Positions 11,901 to 22,819 of a stretch of 64,000 bases of DNA are shown here, in pieces. This DNA comes from Terebella lapidaria. Taxonomy: Eukaryota > Annelida > Polychaeta > Terebellida > Terebellidae. The notes below the pieces were generated by a model, which was given only the letters and a program-made list of their open reading frames with translations, was not told where the DNA came from and ran no database searches. Position numbers and translations under genes: made by a program. Within the stretch, counting starts at the first letter, position 1, and the number at the start of each line of letters is the position of its first letter. The stretch is taken from contig OX424558.1 of assembly GCA_949152475.1 (NCBI GenBank), positions 38,078,651 through 38,142,650 of the forward strand, read 5' to 3'.

Positions 11901-14900
11901 GTCTAGCTACAGACCTGTCTGGAAGGAGCCGGTGTCTGTGACGTTAGACAATGGCGGTTACACTCTATACGGACCTCCACCGCCGTCAAGTGGCGCTATA
12001 ATCCAGTACATTCTCAACATACTTGATGGTAAATAACTATTCATTTTGTACACGACCAAATGTTGTTTACACTGACCTGTTAACGATAGAGTGAGATCAC
12101 GCTGAAGGCAATAGAAAACCTGAAATAATGAAATCTGGGGGATATATATCAGTATATAGCATATTATATGTATATAGGTCTGATTAAATCTAAACACACG
12201 GATATAGTGATGCGCATGACAGTAGTTAGGAATGTCGTTTAGAACCAGTCGCACTAAGTGACCTCCACCAATACAGAGCATTTTTTCTGCCTTTCCCGTT
12301 TCGAATTGTGTATGCACAATGGTGATAAATCGATGTGTTTCTCAAACGACCATTTTTGGATAAACATATTATTGATATCACTGTGTGATACTTAGTCTGA
12401 GTTCGTGAAAAAAGTTAAATTAAAAATGGGTATTTCCTAACTGATTATTCAATACATAAATATATGTTTCTATACGGATGGACAGTCACATATTGCCATA
12501 CCGTGTGATTCTGAAACCAACAAATACAAACATTCAACCTATTTTCTATGGTGTCATTTCACTGTAAGGAACCCGGCGTGAAAAGAGTTAATCGCATGAA
12601 ACATTGGGTGGTATATTTGTGTGTCCCCAGAATAAGACAGTATCGTCACGTGACTGTCCGGCCCTATCCCCAGAATCACACCGTACCGGCCTGTATCTGT
12701 ACAGTCTATATGATGTTCCTTTCACAGGCTACAATTTTACCAGTAGTGACGTCACTTCCAAAGACAAGCTGGTTCTAACAGAGCACAGACTGATCGAGGC
12801 CCTCAAGTTCGGGTTTGCCAAGCGTTCACATCTGGGTGACGAGGACTATGTGGATGTTCAAGAGGTTAGAATTCCACTGGTATTGATAATGCCAATAAAT
12901 TCACATTCTCAATACCAATATATTGGCATGTATGGTATCTTATTGAGTATTGTCACGAATGTATGAAATTTTAAGCTGATTTGCAGAATAGTAACGTAGC
13001 TTTAGTTGGAAGAAACTGTGGAAAACAGGTAAAACTATGCTCATAATGAGCGATATTCCACTTGTCAGGCAAATAATCTGTACTTGTTCTTTACCCACAG
13101 TGGAAAGACCGCCTACAAGACAAGGGCTACGCTGAAGAGACGCGAGCCAAAATTAGTGACTTTTCCGTGTTGAACTTCACGGATTATGAGCCAGGCTTCG
13201 AGCTGGTTGAGGACGCCGGTACCACTCACCTCTCTGTCTATGGTCCTGACGGGTCTGTCGTGGGAGTCACAGCTACAATCAACACATAGTACGTACCACT
13301 ATACGTGCACACATATTACGTGTGTGTGTCGCTAGTGGAAGCTATCATCTTGTCCGAGATTTATCCAGAACGTTCTTGCTTTCAGTGTGACATTCAGGCT
13401 ACATAGTACCAATTTAATGGAATTGGCTATTCAACTCAATGTTAAATGTCATGGTGGTTTATGACATCTCTCTAAAATCAATCCGGTCTGACCACTATGT
13501 TAGTTTTATCAATTAACGTATTGGACATTGCATGATAAGCAATAATATATGGGACGACACATGGAATTTTTCGCTTTTCTGCCTTGAATGAATCCGGGGT
13601 GAGAATACGGGAAATTTTGTGTGCTGATGGTAATGCAAAATGCCTTTTACTGCCCGAGTCCCTCATCAAAATACTAACAAGATACTTTCTTGAAAACCGG
13701 GTCATTATTTCCCAGCAGTGGATTCTTTCAGATTAAAATATAGTCGTCGTCTTACATAAACATATAACAGGTGATGACTCACAACACTTCCTTTTTATAT
13801 GACCCAACTGTGGTGAACGCTCGCTGATTGGCCATGGAAATTTAGCATCGAGTTGACAAGAGTAATTGAAACTATGCTACACTCCCACAATCACCATATT
13901 GTAGGTCATGAAGAATCAATAAAAGCATATTATTTCACTGCAGTTTTGGCAGCACGGTGAAGGGTGCACGCACCGGCATTATCTTCAACAACGAGATGGA
14001 CGACTTTTCCACTGCAAACACCTCAAACATCTTCGGCGTTCCCGCGTCGCCTAGCAACTATATCGTACCTGGCAAGCGCCCCATGTCGTCCATGAGCCCT
14101 ACCCTGGTCAAAGACGGCGCCGGGGTGGTCCGACTGGTGGCCGGGGCGTCAGGTGGTACACGGATCATCAGTGGTACCTTAGAGGTAAGGGCGAATTCCG
14201 GATTCCGTTCTCTCGCGATCTCATTGCGTTCACTCGCGCGTTGTATACTGGGTTCGCTTGTACAAGTATAATCAGTGGCGTTCCGGATTCACTGTCAGGA
14301 TCCATGTCGTGAAGTATTCGCTGGGGTTAATGGGGGTACATTATCGAATGGAACAAATTGTTTGTGTCTTTCTGTATATAGACCCACCTTGCCATATAGA
14401 GATATTCCATTTTCACAGTTTAATCATGCATAAATGAAATTAATCGATATTCATAAGACATGGTCGGTGCTGACCAGTAAGGCAATTAAACAATAGTGAC
14501 TTCGATATGCATGAACGATTTTTCCACAAGAGGGCATGGAATGCAAGGTGGGTCTTTACCGAATGATTTCAATGAATTTGCAATTGGCGCAGGTACCCCA
14601 TTGAAAGAAATAACATCTCTTTCAGCCGTTTGGTCCATGGTGGCCATTTCATGCGGTTCTCAGTCTATGGCTGATGTACAGCGGCCCCTGTCTGAAAAAT
14701 AACAAAGTGGGGTCTTATTTTACAAGTTCACTCACAAGCAGAACTTATCCTTGGGGAGGGGGTGTTATACACAGGGAATTCCTATTTCGGAGAGGTCTTA
14801 TCTCACATGGATCAATGTACATGTACTCGACTATGATCTTAGCCTATAATATAACTACATTTGTATTTGCATGGATATGATCAGGTGATCATGAACAGCC

Positions 14901-15927
14901 TGTGGCTGGGGTACAACTTGACAGAAGCCGTGGACAGATTCCGAGTTCATCACCAGCTACTCCCTGATTATGTCCGCTACGAGGCCGAAATGCCACAGGT
15001 ACGAAAATGAATTAGGATATATGTGGCATTTATGGTCATAATCGTGACTAGTCCTCATCGTGGCCCTATATTCTGACTTTCCTAACTTGTTTACACCGGT
15101 TTTTGACGATATTTTGGCGTTGCTGAATGGCATCATTCTATGACTTGGCACACTTCAACGGGGAGTCAAACAGCAATTTCCTTCACACTTTTGGACTTCT
15201 ATCGCAAAAAATTGAATGTTGAAACTTCAGCCCAAAACGGAATCTCTAAAATCTGAGCACATGCGAGGATTTGGTCCTGTTCACATCCATCAGGATTCTC
15301 AGTATTATTGTAATTTTGGACCAGAGGACACATTTGGGGTGTATTCTACACAACATGCTGATTTCGAAAGACTGCACCGCTATAAAACCGAGCAAATACA
15401 CACAATTGTGTGCCGACCCAAAAATCAAATTACAGGGCCAAATTTAACATTGGTGTAGATTGCCAACTTCATTTTTCGCGGAAGAAGTCTGAAATTCGGT
15501 AGAAAATTGCCGTTTGACTCCCAGGTGAAATATGCCAAGTCATAGACCGATACAATTCAGCTTCGCAAAAATACCAGCAAAAAACAGTGTCAACGATTCA
15601 GAAAAATCAGAATATAGTGCATCATTTTGTTGTCGTGTATTTGTTTCCCATCTCCCAAGCATCTAGAATGTGTGTGATTACATCAAACAGCCTCGAAATA
15701 TTCACCTAGAATAACTCACAAGTACTCTATTTCGTTTGATTCAGGAACTTCGGACTGAATTGGAGAAGAAAGGCCACACGTTCAATGTAAACACTGGGAT
15801 ATTCTGTGTCGTTCAAGCAATTCAGAACATCTGTCAGCGAAACACCACGGCCTTCCTCCCATATGATGACCTTTGTATTGTGGCGACCAGCGATATCAGA
15901 AAGAATGGTTCCCCCGACGGGTATTGA
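8901..15927 (+). CDS. GGT1-like: Gamma-glutamyltransferase (membrane-bound glutathione hydrolase), 11 visible exons
   Basis: Cleaves the gamma-glutamyl bond of extracellular glutathione and moves the group to water or an acceptor. It is an N-terminal-nucleophile enzyme anchored as a type II membrane protein. Exons: 8901-9128, 9296-9421, 10952-11049, 11216-11408, 11594-11754, 11876-12028, 12728-12864, 13101-13288, 13944-14184, 14885-14998, 15745-15927. All junctions are GT-AG and join in phase, giving about 595 codons from the ATG at 8938 (human GGT1: 569 residues). Visible parts: a membrane anchor ([19 protein letters not shown]), a Pro/acid stalk, [26 protein letters not shown], the autocleavage site with catalytic Thr (G/TTHLSV, codon at 13221), the substrate-pocket NNEMDDFS and MSSM motifs, and the C-terminus [12 protein letters not shown]. 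Exon 1 opens at an acceptor-like CAG and is in frame before 8938, so a short upstream exon carrying the true start is likely and is not located. A possible AATAAA lies at 16415. Confidence 0.93.
9451..10495. mobile_element. Probable MITE-like insertion in GGT intron 2
   Basis: Imperfect terminal inverted repeats of about 25 bp bound a ~1-kb stretch. The left end is GGTCGATTTTTTTCATCAGTGG. The reverse complement of the right end is GGCCGATTTTTGATCAGTGG. Inside are several ACCTGGTCT/AGACCAGGT-type repeats. I could not define a target-site duplication, so the superfamily is open. It lies wholly within the intron between 9421 and 10952. Confidence 0.45.
15067..15616. mobile_element. Tc1/mariner-type MITE in GGT intron 10 (TA target site)
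   Basis: Long imperfect terminal inverted repeats of about 112 bp each pair 15069-15180 with 15503-15614. They begin TATTCTGA and share TCTATGACTTGGCA and GGGAGTCAAAC. The element is flanked by TA on both sides (15067-15068 and 15615-15616), as expected of the Tc1/mariner superfamily. It is ~546 bp long without a transposase frame, so it is non-autonomous. Identity between the arms is roughly three quarters, suggesting an old insertion. Confidence 0.7.
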
Positions 15928-16774
15928 AATAATTGTAACGATTTGTTTGTTTTATATCAGTCTTTGAGAGCATTTTCAGGTATAAAATATGAAATTAGTC
16001 ACGTTGTTAAAGAGATTAGGCCAGTGTACCTTCATTCACGTACTTTTGTTGTATATATTATCACATAAACAACCAACTTATTGTGTCTTCATACTTCATA
16101 GATGTATAAAAAAAAGCGTTTGATTTGTATTGCTAGGGATTTATTAATGTTGTTCAATAACTTTTGATGCAAAATATTGACGGCAAAATATTCAATTCAG
16201 TGAAAATTTCATTCTGGCCCACCAAGAATTCCAGCAGCAAATTTTGATTTTTTTGTATACGATAATACTCAGTCGATGAACATACTTATTATACGACGTC
16301 GGTGTTTCCCGTACACTGATTGGTCGAAATTAACGATACGTGAGCACCCATTTCCCAGTTCACGTATTTCTGTTGGTGACTCATGGAATCCTATATTGCG
16401 CCTTCAAGCAGCCCAATAAAACCTTCCACGGGTAGCATTGGCTGGTTTAGGTGGGATATTGGTAATGACATGTTATGGTGAAGATTCAGTCCGAAATAAC
16501 TTTCCACGGGTCGGCTGCTACATTTGACATTACATATTGCTTTAAACATAACCTCGGGTTTTGACAATTTTGAAAACTCTTTGTGCCTGTGGATTGGGGA
16601 CGAGTGACAATGAATAGACCATATTAATATAATAATAACACGAATATGGTGGCTAGGTGTCGTGCAATATTATACAAATTTGGGGCTTGGTTGAGGGCAT
16701 ATCACTTTCAATGGCACGTCGGAAAGTTATATGGTACGAGGCGAAGTCCAGTGTTTTCATAAGTGCTATTAAAC
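15928..16774. other. Gene-free stretch downstream of GGT
   Basis: This stretch holds the likely GGT 3' untranslated region. A candidate polyadenylation signal AATAAA is at 16415-16420; others are possible. No coding region or repeat with recognisable ends was found in the rest. Confidence 0.5.
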
Positions 16775-16990
16775 TTATTCAGTTCCCTTCGCCATAGTTC
16801 AAAATTTTTATCACATAGTTTAGAGTCCAACTCTGCAATACAATCACGCACATAAAAGCTCTCGTCTCATGAACATGCCCGAGGATCGATTATGTAAAAG
16901 AATATTTGTATGTGCTTTGGAAGTTGCAACTACTGGCAAAAAGAACTGGGTTTTTATGTAAAAAAAAACACCATATTCGTTTATCATACG
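16775..16990 (-). mobile_element. Rearranged LINE fragment (inverted copy of 21745-21960)
   Basis: Read on the minus strand, this stretch closely matches 21745-21960. It has an arm containing CATGTTCATGAGACGA, then TTGTATTGCAGAGTTGGACT and TTTTGAACTATGGCGAA. In the LINE protein the two parts face opposite ways, so both loci carry the same rearranged junction. The part at 16860-16990 also matches 21592-21715 directly. The LINE piece encodes the region just after the reverse transcriptase (DRLCKRIF and ELDSKL motifs). Confidence 0.7.
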
Positions 16991-17295
16991 ATTTCTGAAG
17001 TTTTAAAAATAAAACTTTATGATACTTACATCTATAATATGGCGCTATCGCACCAGACTCCTGGAAAGTTATATTGGGCTATTCGAGAGACCACTAGATC
17101 TGTAAGATTCCGCGGGTCACATGCAGAAATACGTAAATTTATGGGAGCTCACGTGACGACGGTGGAAGTGTGTTATTATCGCCAATACGTTCTCATTGAA
17201 GAACGATAACTTTTAGAATAAATTCTAAAAACAAGGCTGTCGTAAGATAGCAGGACCGCACAAACGTATTCACCCATGGGCCGTTTTTATCGTAT

Positions 17296-20200
17296 TTGAA
17301 TATGTCGGCTCCTGGTGGACGCGACAATATCATTGTTTCACGCGTTTCTGATTTCATACTTCTTCGCTGGTGTCTTCGCTGGTGGATAATTATTTGTCCC
17401 CGCTGGCACCATCAGCTCAGTAAACCTAGTATAGTTAGGTTTAACCTAGTATTTGAAATGACTATGCAGTACAAAGACAACGGAAACAAACTGGTTGACA
17501 CGGCGCCCAGTATAAATAGGTGTCAAACAGCTGTGTCCAAGGGCACGGTCACAGCTTCCTCAGAAGGTGCCCCTAGACTCATCATATCAGATATTATGAA
17601 AACATCATACGTAGTCTCTTCTGATCGTTCCCTGTGGTACAACAACTCGTGTAATTTTATTAATATTAGAGATTGCAAAATCAAACTTCCAGATATAATG
17701 AAAGCAGAGGGTGATGATTGTCAATATAGTATTAATAAATGTAGAGCTAAAAACTGCAAAACTTGTGATATATTAATTACAGATTCACAGTTCACAAGTT
17801 CACTTACCAAACGTACATATACTAGTAAAAGTTATGAAAATATCAATTGCAAGACCAGCAATATCGTATATGGAATTGAATGCACTATATGTGGTCTCGT
17901 ATATATTGGAGAAACCAAAGGACAGCTTAACAAGAGAGTTAATGGTCATCGTTCCAACATCAATAATAATTCTAATCAACTACTTTATCAACATTTTAAT
18001 CAGGATGACCATTCTATTTTGTCAATGAAAGTTCGTGTTATAGAAAAAATATACCACCATACTAATAGTCCCTCATTAAGTACACCCACCCGCAGGAAAC
18101 GAGAAGAACATTGGATACGTGAACTAGGCACAGCTACACCTTATGGCTGTAACGATAATATCAGTTCAGTGGGAAACCTGACAAGCCCAGGATGCAGTTC
18201 AGTCAATGTAATGAATTTATTTACATCATTTAAACGTAGGAAACGAAGCCATGGACAACGACATTATAATCGACCATCTATTCATAATATTTCCTTTGAT
18301 GGTCTACTCGAAATATTGAAACAACCACTTGGACTGCACTATGTTCGCACTAAATTATTTGCCATACCTCATGTTAAACTTAAAGAACTAGAGGACCAAT
18401 GTTCTACCCACTATATCAGAAATACCAATAGCTATGAATTTCGTCTGTATTCCATTATCATGGATATTGTTTATCATCGGCTTTATAAGCCAACACAGAA
18501 TTTGCCAATAAAGGTATAGATGCAATTAACATCGGTAATATATTACATCATAAGTCTGTTCAGTCCCAGGTACCATCATACTTCACTGACGCGGCTGCTC
18601 CATCTGTATCCTACTCATATACCAAATCTGTTGCTTCCAAGATTTTCAACTACAAACAAACATTGAATGATTTGGATATTGATGATCTCTTACATAACCC
18701 ACCCTCCTGCACTTGCATTAACTCTCCGTTCATACACGATCCAGTTGGGCATGTTATTTCAGGCGACCTCAATATAGTGGAGAATGAATCATTGAAAGAC
18801 ATTTTGTCCAAAGGTCCCAAATATAGAGAGCCCACGTCGTTTTCATGGAGATACAATTTTAAGTTAATCATGGATGCAGTTGAGGAGCATGCCAGAAAAT
18901 GGACAAAGCGAGAAAAGGCAGAAACTGATTCTCTGTCAGAATGGGTCAAACAGATTAGGTCATTGGTAAACAAACGCATTAATGTTTTGTCAAAGTCAGT
19001 TAGTACTAAATATAGCTCTGTCTTCAATGATCCCGTGGTTACTAATAGTTTGTTGAAACTTCAAGAGAGGTTCGTCATTGTCCCTGCAGATAAAACTTCT
19101 AATAATGTTGTTTTTGTTTGTAAAGCATACTATATACAGTGCCTGTTTGACGAACTGGGTATTGCCAACAATACTAATTCCAATAGTACATACCAAGCCA
19201 TTACCGTGCCCAAACAGGATATCTTATCAAATCATTTGTCTGTATTGCATTCGTTTGGTATTACTACCTCATGTAAAGATTCTAATCTACCGAACTTATA
19301 TTGGATCCCAAAGTTGCACAAAAATCCACACAAACAAAGATATATTTCAGGTTCAGCATCATGTTCTACCAAAGCCCTTTCTAAAATATTAACTACTATA
19401 TTGTCTAAAATTAAACAGGGTCTCCAAAAGTACTCTGAAACCATCTATTCTAGAAGTGGTATAAACCAAATGTGGATATTAAAAAATTCCAAATCTTTAT
19501 TGGAATATCTACATTCTCACACACTTTCAAAAGTAACGTCTATCAAAACATTTGATCTCCACTTTGTACACAACTATACCTCATTCTGAACTGAAATCTC
19601 ACCTTAAAAAACTAATCAATAATTCGTTTTTCTCTAAAAAGGGACAACGTCGGTACCACTATATTGTAGTTAAATATAATACCGCTTATTTTGTTAAAGG
19701 CGACTCTGATGCCCCATACAAATATACTGAAATAGATGTGATAAATATGGTTAATTTTCTGATTGATAATATTTTTGTGGAATTTGGTGGTCGAATATTT
19801 CAACAAACTATTGGTATTCCCATGGGTACAAACTGTGCACCATTATTGGCAGACCTGTTTTTATACTCATATGAATCAGATTTTATCCAACATTTACAAA
19901 GAGGAGGTTCTAAGAAACTAACATGTAATTTTAATTTCACTTTCCGATACATAGATGATGTATTGTCGCTAAATAATCCCAAGTTTGGTGATTATTTGGA
20001 TGTCATATATCCTAAGGAACTTGAAATTAAGGATACTACAGAATCCGCTAATTTTTCCAACTATCTAGACCTGAGGTTGGAGATTGATAATGATTCTAAC
20101 CTGTCAACTAGATTATATGACAAACGTGATGATTTCAATTTTTCCATAGTCAATTTCCCTTTTCTAAGCAGCAACATTCCTATGTCACCGGCATATGGTG

Positions 20201-20657
20201 TGTTTGTTTCTCAACTTATATGCTATTCCAGAGCTAGTTGCAAATATGAGGACTTTGTCTATCGAAGTGCCCAGCTAGTCTCTAAACTGCTACGACAAGG
20301 ATATGTTTTACCAAGACTTATCGCTGCGTTTAAGAAATTCTATGGACGTCATCATGATCTGGTTGATAAATACAGCAAATCCATGTCTGCCATGCAACTA
20401 GATCTGTTTTCATGTTAATTTTGGGGAATTCATGACGGGTGCCACTAGTGGGGCAGGAAATGCTCACTCTTTCCGGAACACCTGATTTCACCTCCTGATG
20501 GCCATTTACGGGGGTTCATGAGTTTCCCTGTCATTTTTGTTTTCTCTCACTTCGTATGCCTGATATGACTTTCTGTCCCCGGACTATGAGATTGGATAAC
20601 GGACCCTGTTTTGTTTGCTCGGAATACTTGATACTGGGTATTGATTCCACGTCTATT
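17296..20657 (+). mobile_element. Penelope-like retroelement with N-terminal GIY-YIG (Naiad-type, permuted), interrupted
   Basis: Order along the plus strand: a Cys motif (CRAKNCKTC, about 17740-17765); a GIY-YIG nuclease (IVYGIEC..C..VYIGET....R...H, about 17860-17965, closing with EEHWIRELGTATPYGCND near 18105-18155); a linker; then a Penelope-type reverse transcriptase with LYWIPKLHKNP (about 19300), IPMGTNCAPLLADLFLYSYE (about 19815) and FRYIDDVLSL (about 19945). In ordinary Penelope elements the nuclease follows the RT. The reverse order here is the mark of the permuted clade described as Naiad/Chlamys (established knowledge). The coding sequence runs to 20418 across about two interruptions, so this copy is not intact but looks fairly young. 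The 3' untranslated part ends near 20657, judging by the second copy at 43290-43446. The 5' end is not defined. Confidence 0.88.
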
Positions 20658-20699
20658 GTAAGAGTTCCTGTATAAAATGTATTTTTCTATAGGCAGAGT

Positions 20700-21486
20700 A
20701 CATTAGATTTACCAACACACTGTGGCTCTCTTTTATGAATATTAATTGTTTTGAGTGGAATATGAGTATTGATTACTGTATTCAGAAAAGTTATCAAGTT
20801 GTCACAGACTTCGTCATTTGAGCTATCGCCCAGTTCCTCGTTCCAATTGATACGTATTCACCTTCAAAAGATCAAGGATCTGATCAGTGCCATTAACTCC
20901 ATTTTTGAAGTTATTCAATTTCGGACATATATCGCCATAACGTTTCCCCAACAGTTTTTTGTTTGGGAATTCACAACATCAGTTTCTATGAAAAAATAAA
21001 TACAAAATGTCCTTCAATGAAGGTGCTACAATGTTCTTTCACTTTATATGAAAGTTCATCCCGCACATATACAGCAATACTTCCACGTTTAAAATTCGTC
21101 CTATCATGCCATATTAGATTATATCCCGGGATTTCAGCCAGCTGCACATAGTTTGCACGCAGGAAAGTTTCACATAGTAGAATACAGTCAAGAATTATAT
21201 TACGGTCTCGTAAAAAAATACTTTGTAGGATGAGTATTGTATGTTGAAGTGCTTCACTTTCAACTGACTGGCAAATATTTAGAAACACAAATACGAGAAA
21301 TGAACCCATATATCATGGTAATTACTTTCTCGTATGGTAGACGACAGTGATATTTCATCATCGGTTTCTCTTGACTTGACCAGACATGACGTAAGATCAG
21401 AAATATTACTAAGATTAGCAGTACAATCATTTGGGGTTTCAAAGAATTTTCCTGTATCAGCAGTATACAAAATAGAGCATGTAGAT
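20700..21486 (-). mobile_element. LINE 5' segment (apurinic-like endonuclease), inverted
   Basis: The minus strand encodes a CR1/L2-type endonuclease piece. CILLCETFLRANYVQLAEIP, GYNLIWHDR and IAVYVRDELSYKV match the usual (L)TET, IPGY and RGG.A.YV stations. Further along come remnants like NDEVCDNLITFLNTVINTHI, the region just before the RT. The frame is broken in several places, for example between 20986 and the pieces downstream. It abuts, head to head, the 3' segment of a LINE on the other strand. Confidence 0.7.
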
Positions 21487-22545
21487 TTTTCTTAGGTGTG
21501 TGTAGATTTATCCCCAATGCCGCTGTTCAAGGGGAGATGGGATGGAAACCTATTTCACACGAGATATGGCTGAACGTTGCGCGAGAAAGGTGTCGTCTCA
21601 TGAACATGCCCTATGATAGATTATGTAAACGAATATTTGTATATACTTTGGAAGTTGCAACTAATGGCAAAAAGAATTGGGTTTTTTATGTAAAAAAAAC
21701 CACTTCGATGTCACACCTGAGCTCAGGCTTTATGTAAAACTATCACCTGAACTCATCGAAGTGTTTTTTTTTACATAGAAACCCAAATTTGTTTGCCAGT
21801 AGTTGCAACTTCCAAAGCAAATACAAATATTCGTTTACATAATCTATCCTCGGGCATGTTCATGAGACGACACCTTTCATGTGCGTAATTGTATTGCAGA
21901 GTTGGACTCTAAACTACGTGATGCAAATTTTGAACTATGGCGAAAGGAATTGAATAGGAATACGGTGTGTTGTGGAGAAGGGGGGGGGGGATAAATTAAG
22001 AATGTATAGATTATTTAAAACAAGTTTACAAACTGAACAATATTTAAAATGCAATTTGTCTAGAGGTCAGAGATCCACCTTGGCTATGTTTAGATGTGGT
22101 GTGGCCCCCTTACGTATCGAAACGGGCAGGTACGACTGGTCAAATTACTAGCCAATGAACGAATATGTCAAATATGTAATAATGGTGTCGAGGACGAAAT
22201 GCATGTTTTATTGAATTGCACACTGTATGATGATTTAAGAGGTGAATTATTTCACAATGTACAATCTTTTAACCCAAATATAATGTCCGACCAACAGCTA
22301 TTTGTGTTTATACTGAGTGAACCAGCAATTGTTTTATATATATGTTGCCAGAGTCCTTAGTTGTATGCTTGAACGAAGACGGGTTTTTACTTATACATGA
22401 ACGCTAAATTTAGTCTCTCACAACTCTTGATAGAGTGGCTTTGTACACCTTTTTATTACTACTTTGTTCATTATATTATGCTGTACAGAGGTGAGACTCA
22501 AATAAATATCTATCGATCTCCCCATCTATCAATCTATCTACAATC
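21487..22545 (+). mobile_element. LINE 3' segment (end of RT region and C-terminal Cys motif) with internal foldback
   Basis: The plus strand opens with FLGVCRFIPNAAVQGEMGWK and MPYDRLCKRIFVYTLEVATN, typical of the region after the RT of CR1/Jockey-like LINEs. It then encodes ELDSKLRDANFELWRKELNR, a run near 22100-22130, and ERICQICNNGVEDEMHVLLN (Cys/His C-terminal motif). An inverted repeat (21592-21715 against 21745-21875) interrupts it. The end is an A-rich stretch with ATCTATC repeats at 22500-22545, a likely LINE tail. The frame is not continuous. With 20700-21486 it may be one twin-primed insertion. Confidence 0.7.
21592..21875. repeat. Foldback (inverted repeat, arms ~125 bp)
   Basis: The arm 21592-21715, with TCTCATGAACATGCCC and TTTGTATATACTTTGGAAG, recurs in reverse complement at 21745-21875. 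The spacer is about 30 bp and includes ATCACCTGAACTCATCGAAG, itself partly complementary to CACTTCGATG at 21701. It would form a long hairpin. Confidence 0.85.
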
Positions 22546-22819
22546 ACCCGCCATCTTGTTATGAGGGGATGGCGATACTCTGGTATGATCCAGACGACTG
22601 GTCAGACATCGACCGCCAACCCAGGAACAGGGATCCCAGGACAGAAAAGCACGAGGAACACCAGACAACACACCTGAGGATGAGATGAGAAAGTGACTAA
22701 TATGATGGCACAAACAGGGCGCGAGTTGAAAACAGTACGATTTAGGTGACATGATAATAAAAACGTCAGTACTATTAGAATAATGAACATATTTCGTCAT
22801 GGAAGATATGCCGATGAAT

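Noticed and set aside
20480-20530. Hammerhead ribozyme in the Penelope-like 3' region (CTGATGG)
   Set aside because: The conserved core is incomplete; no matching GAAAC/stem arrangement could be found. A near match at about 51635 also fails.
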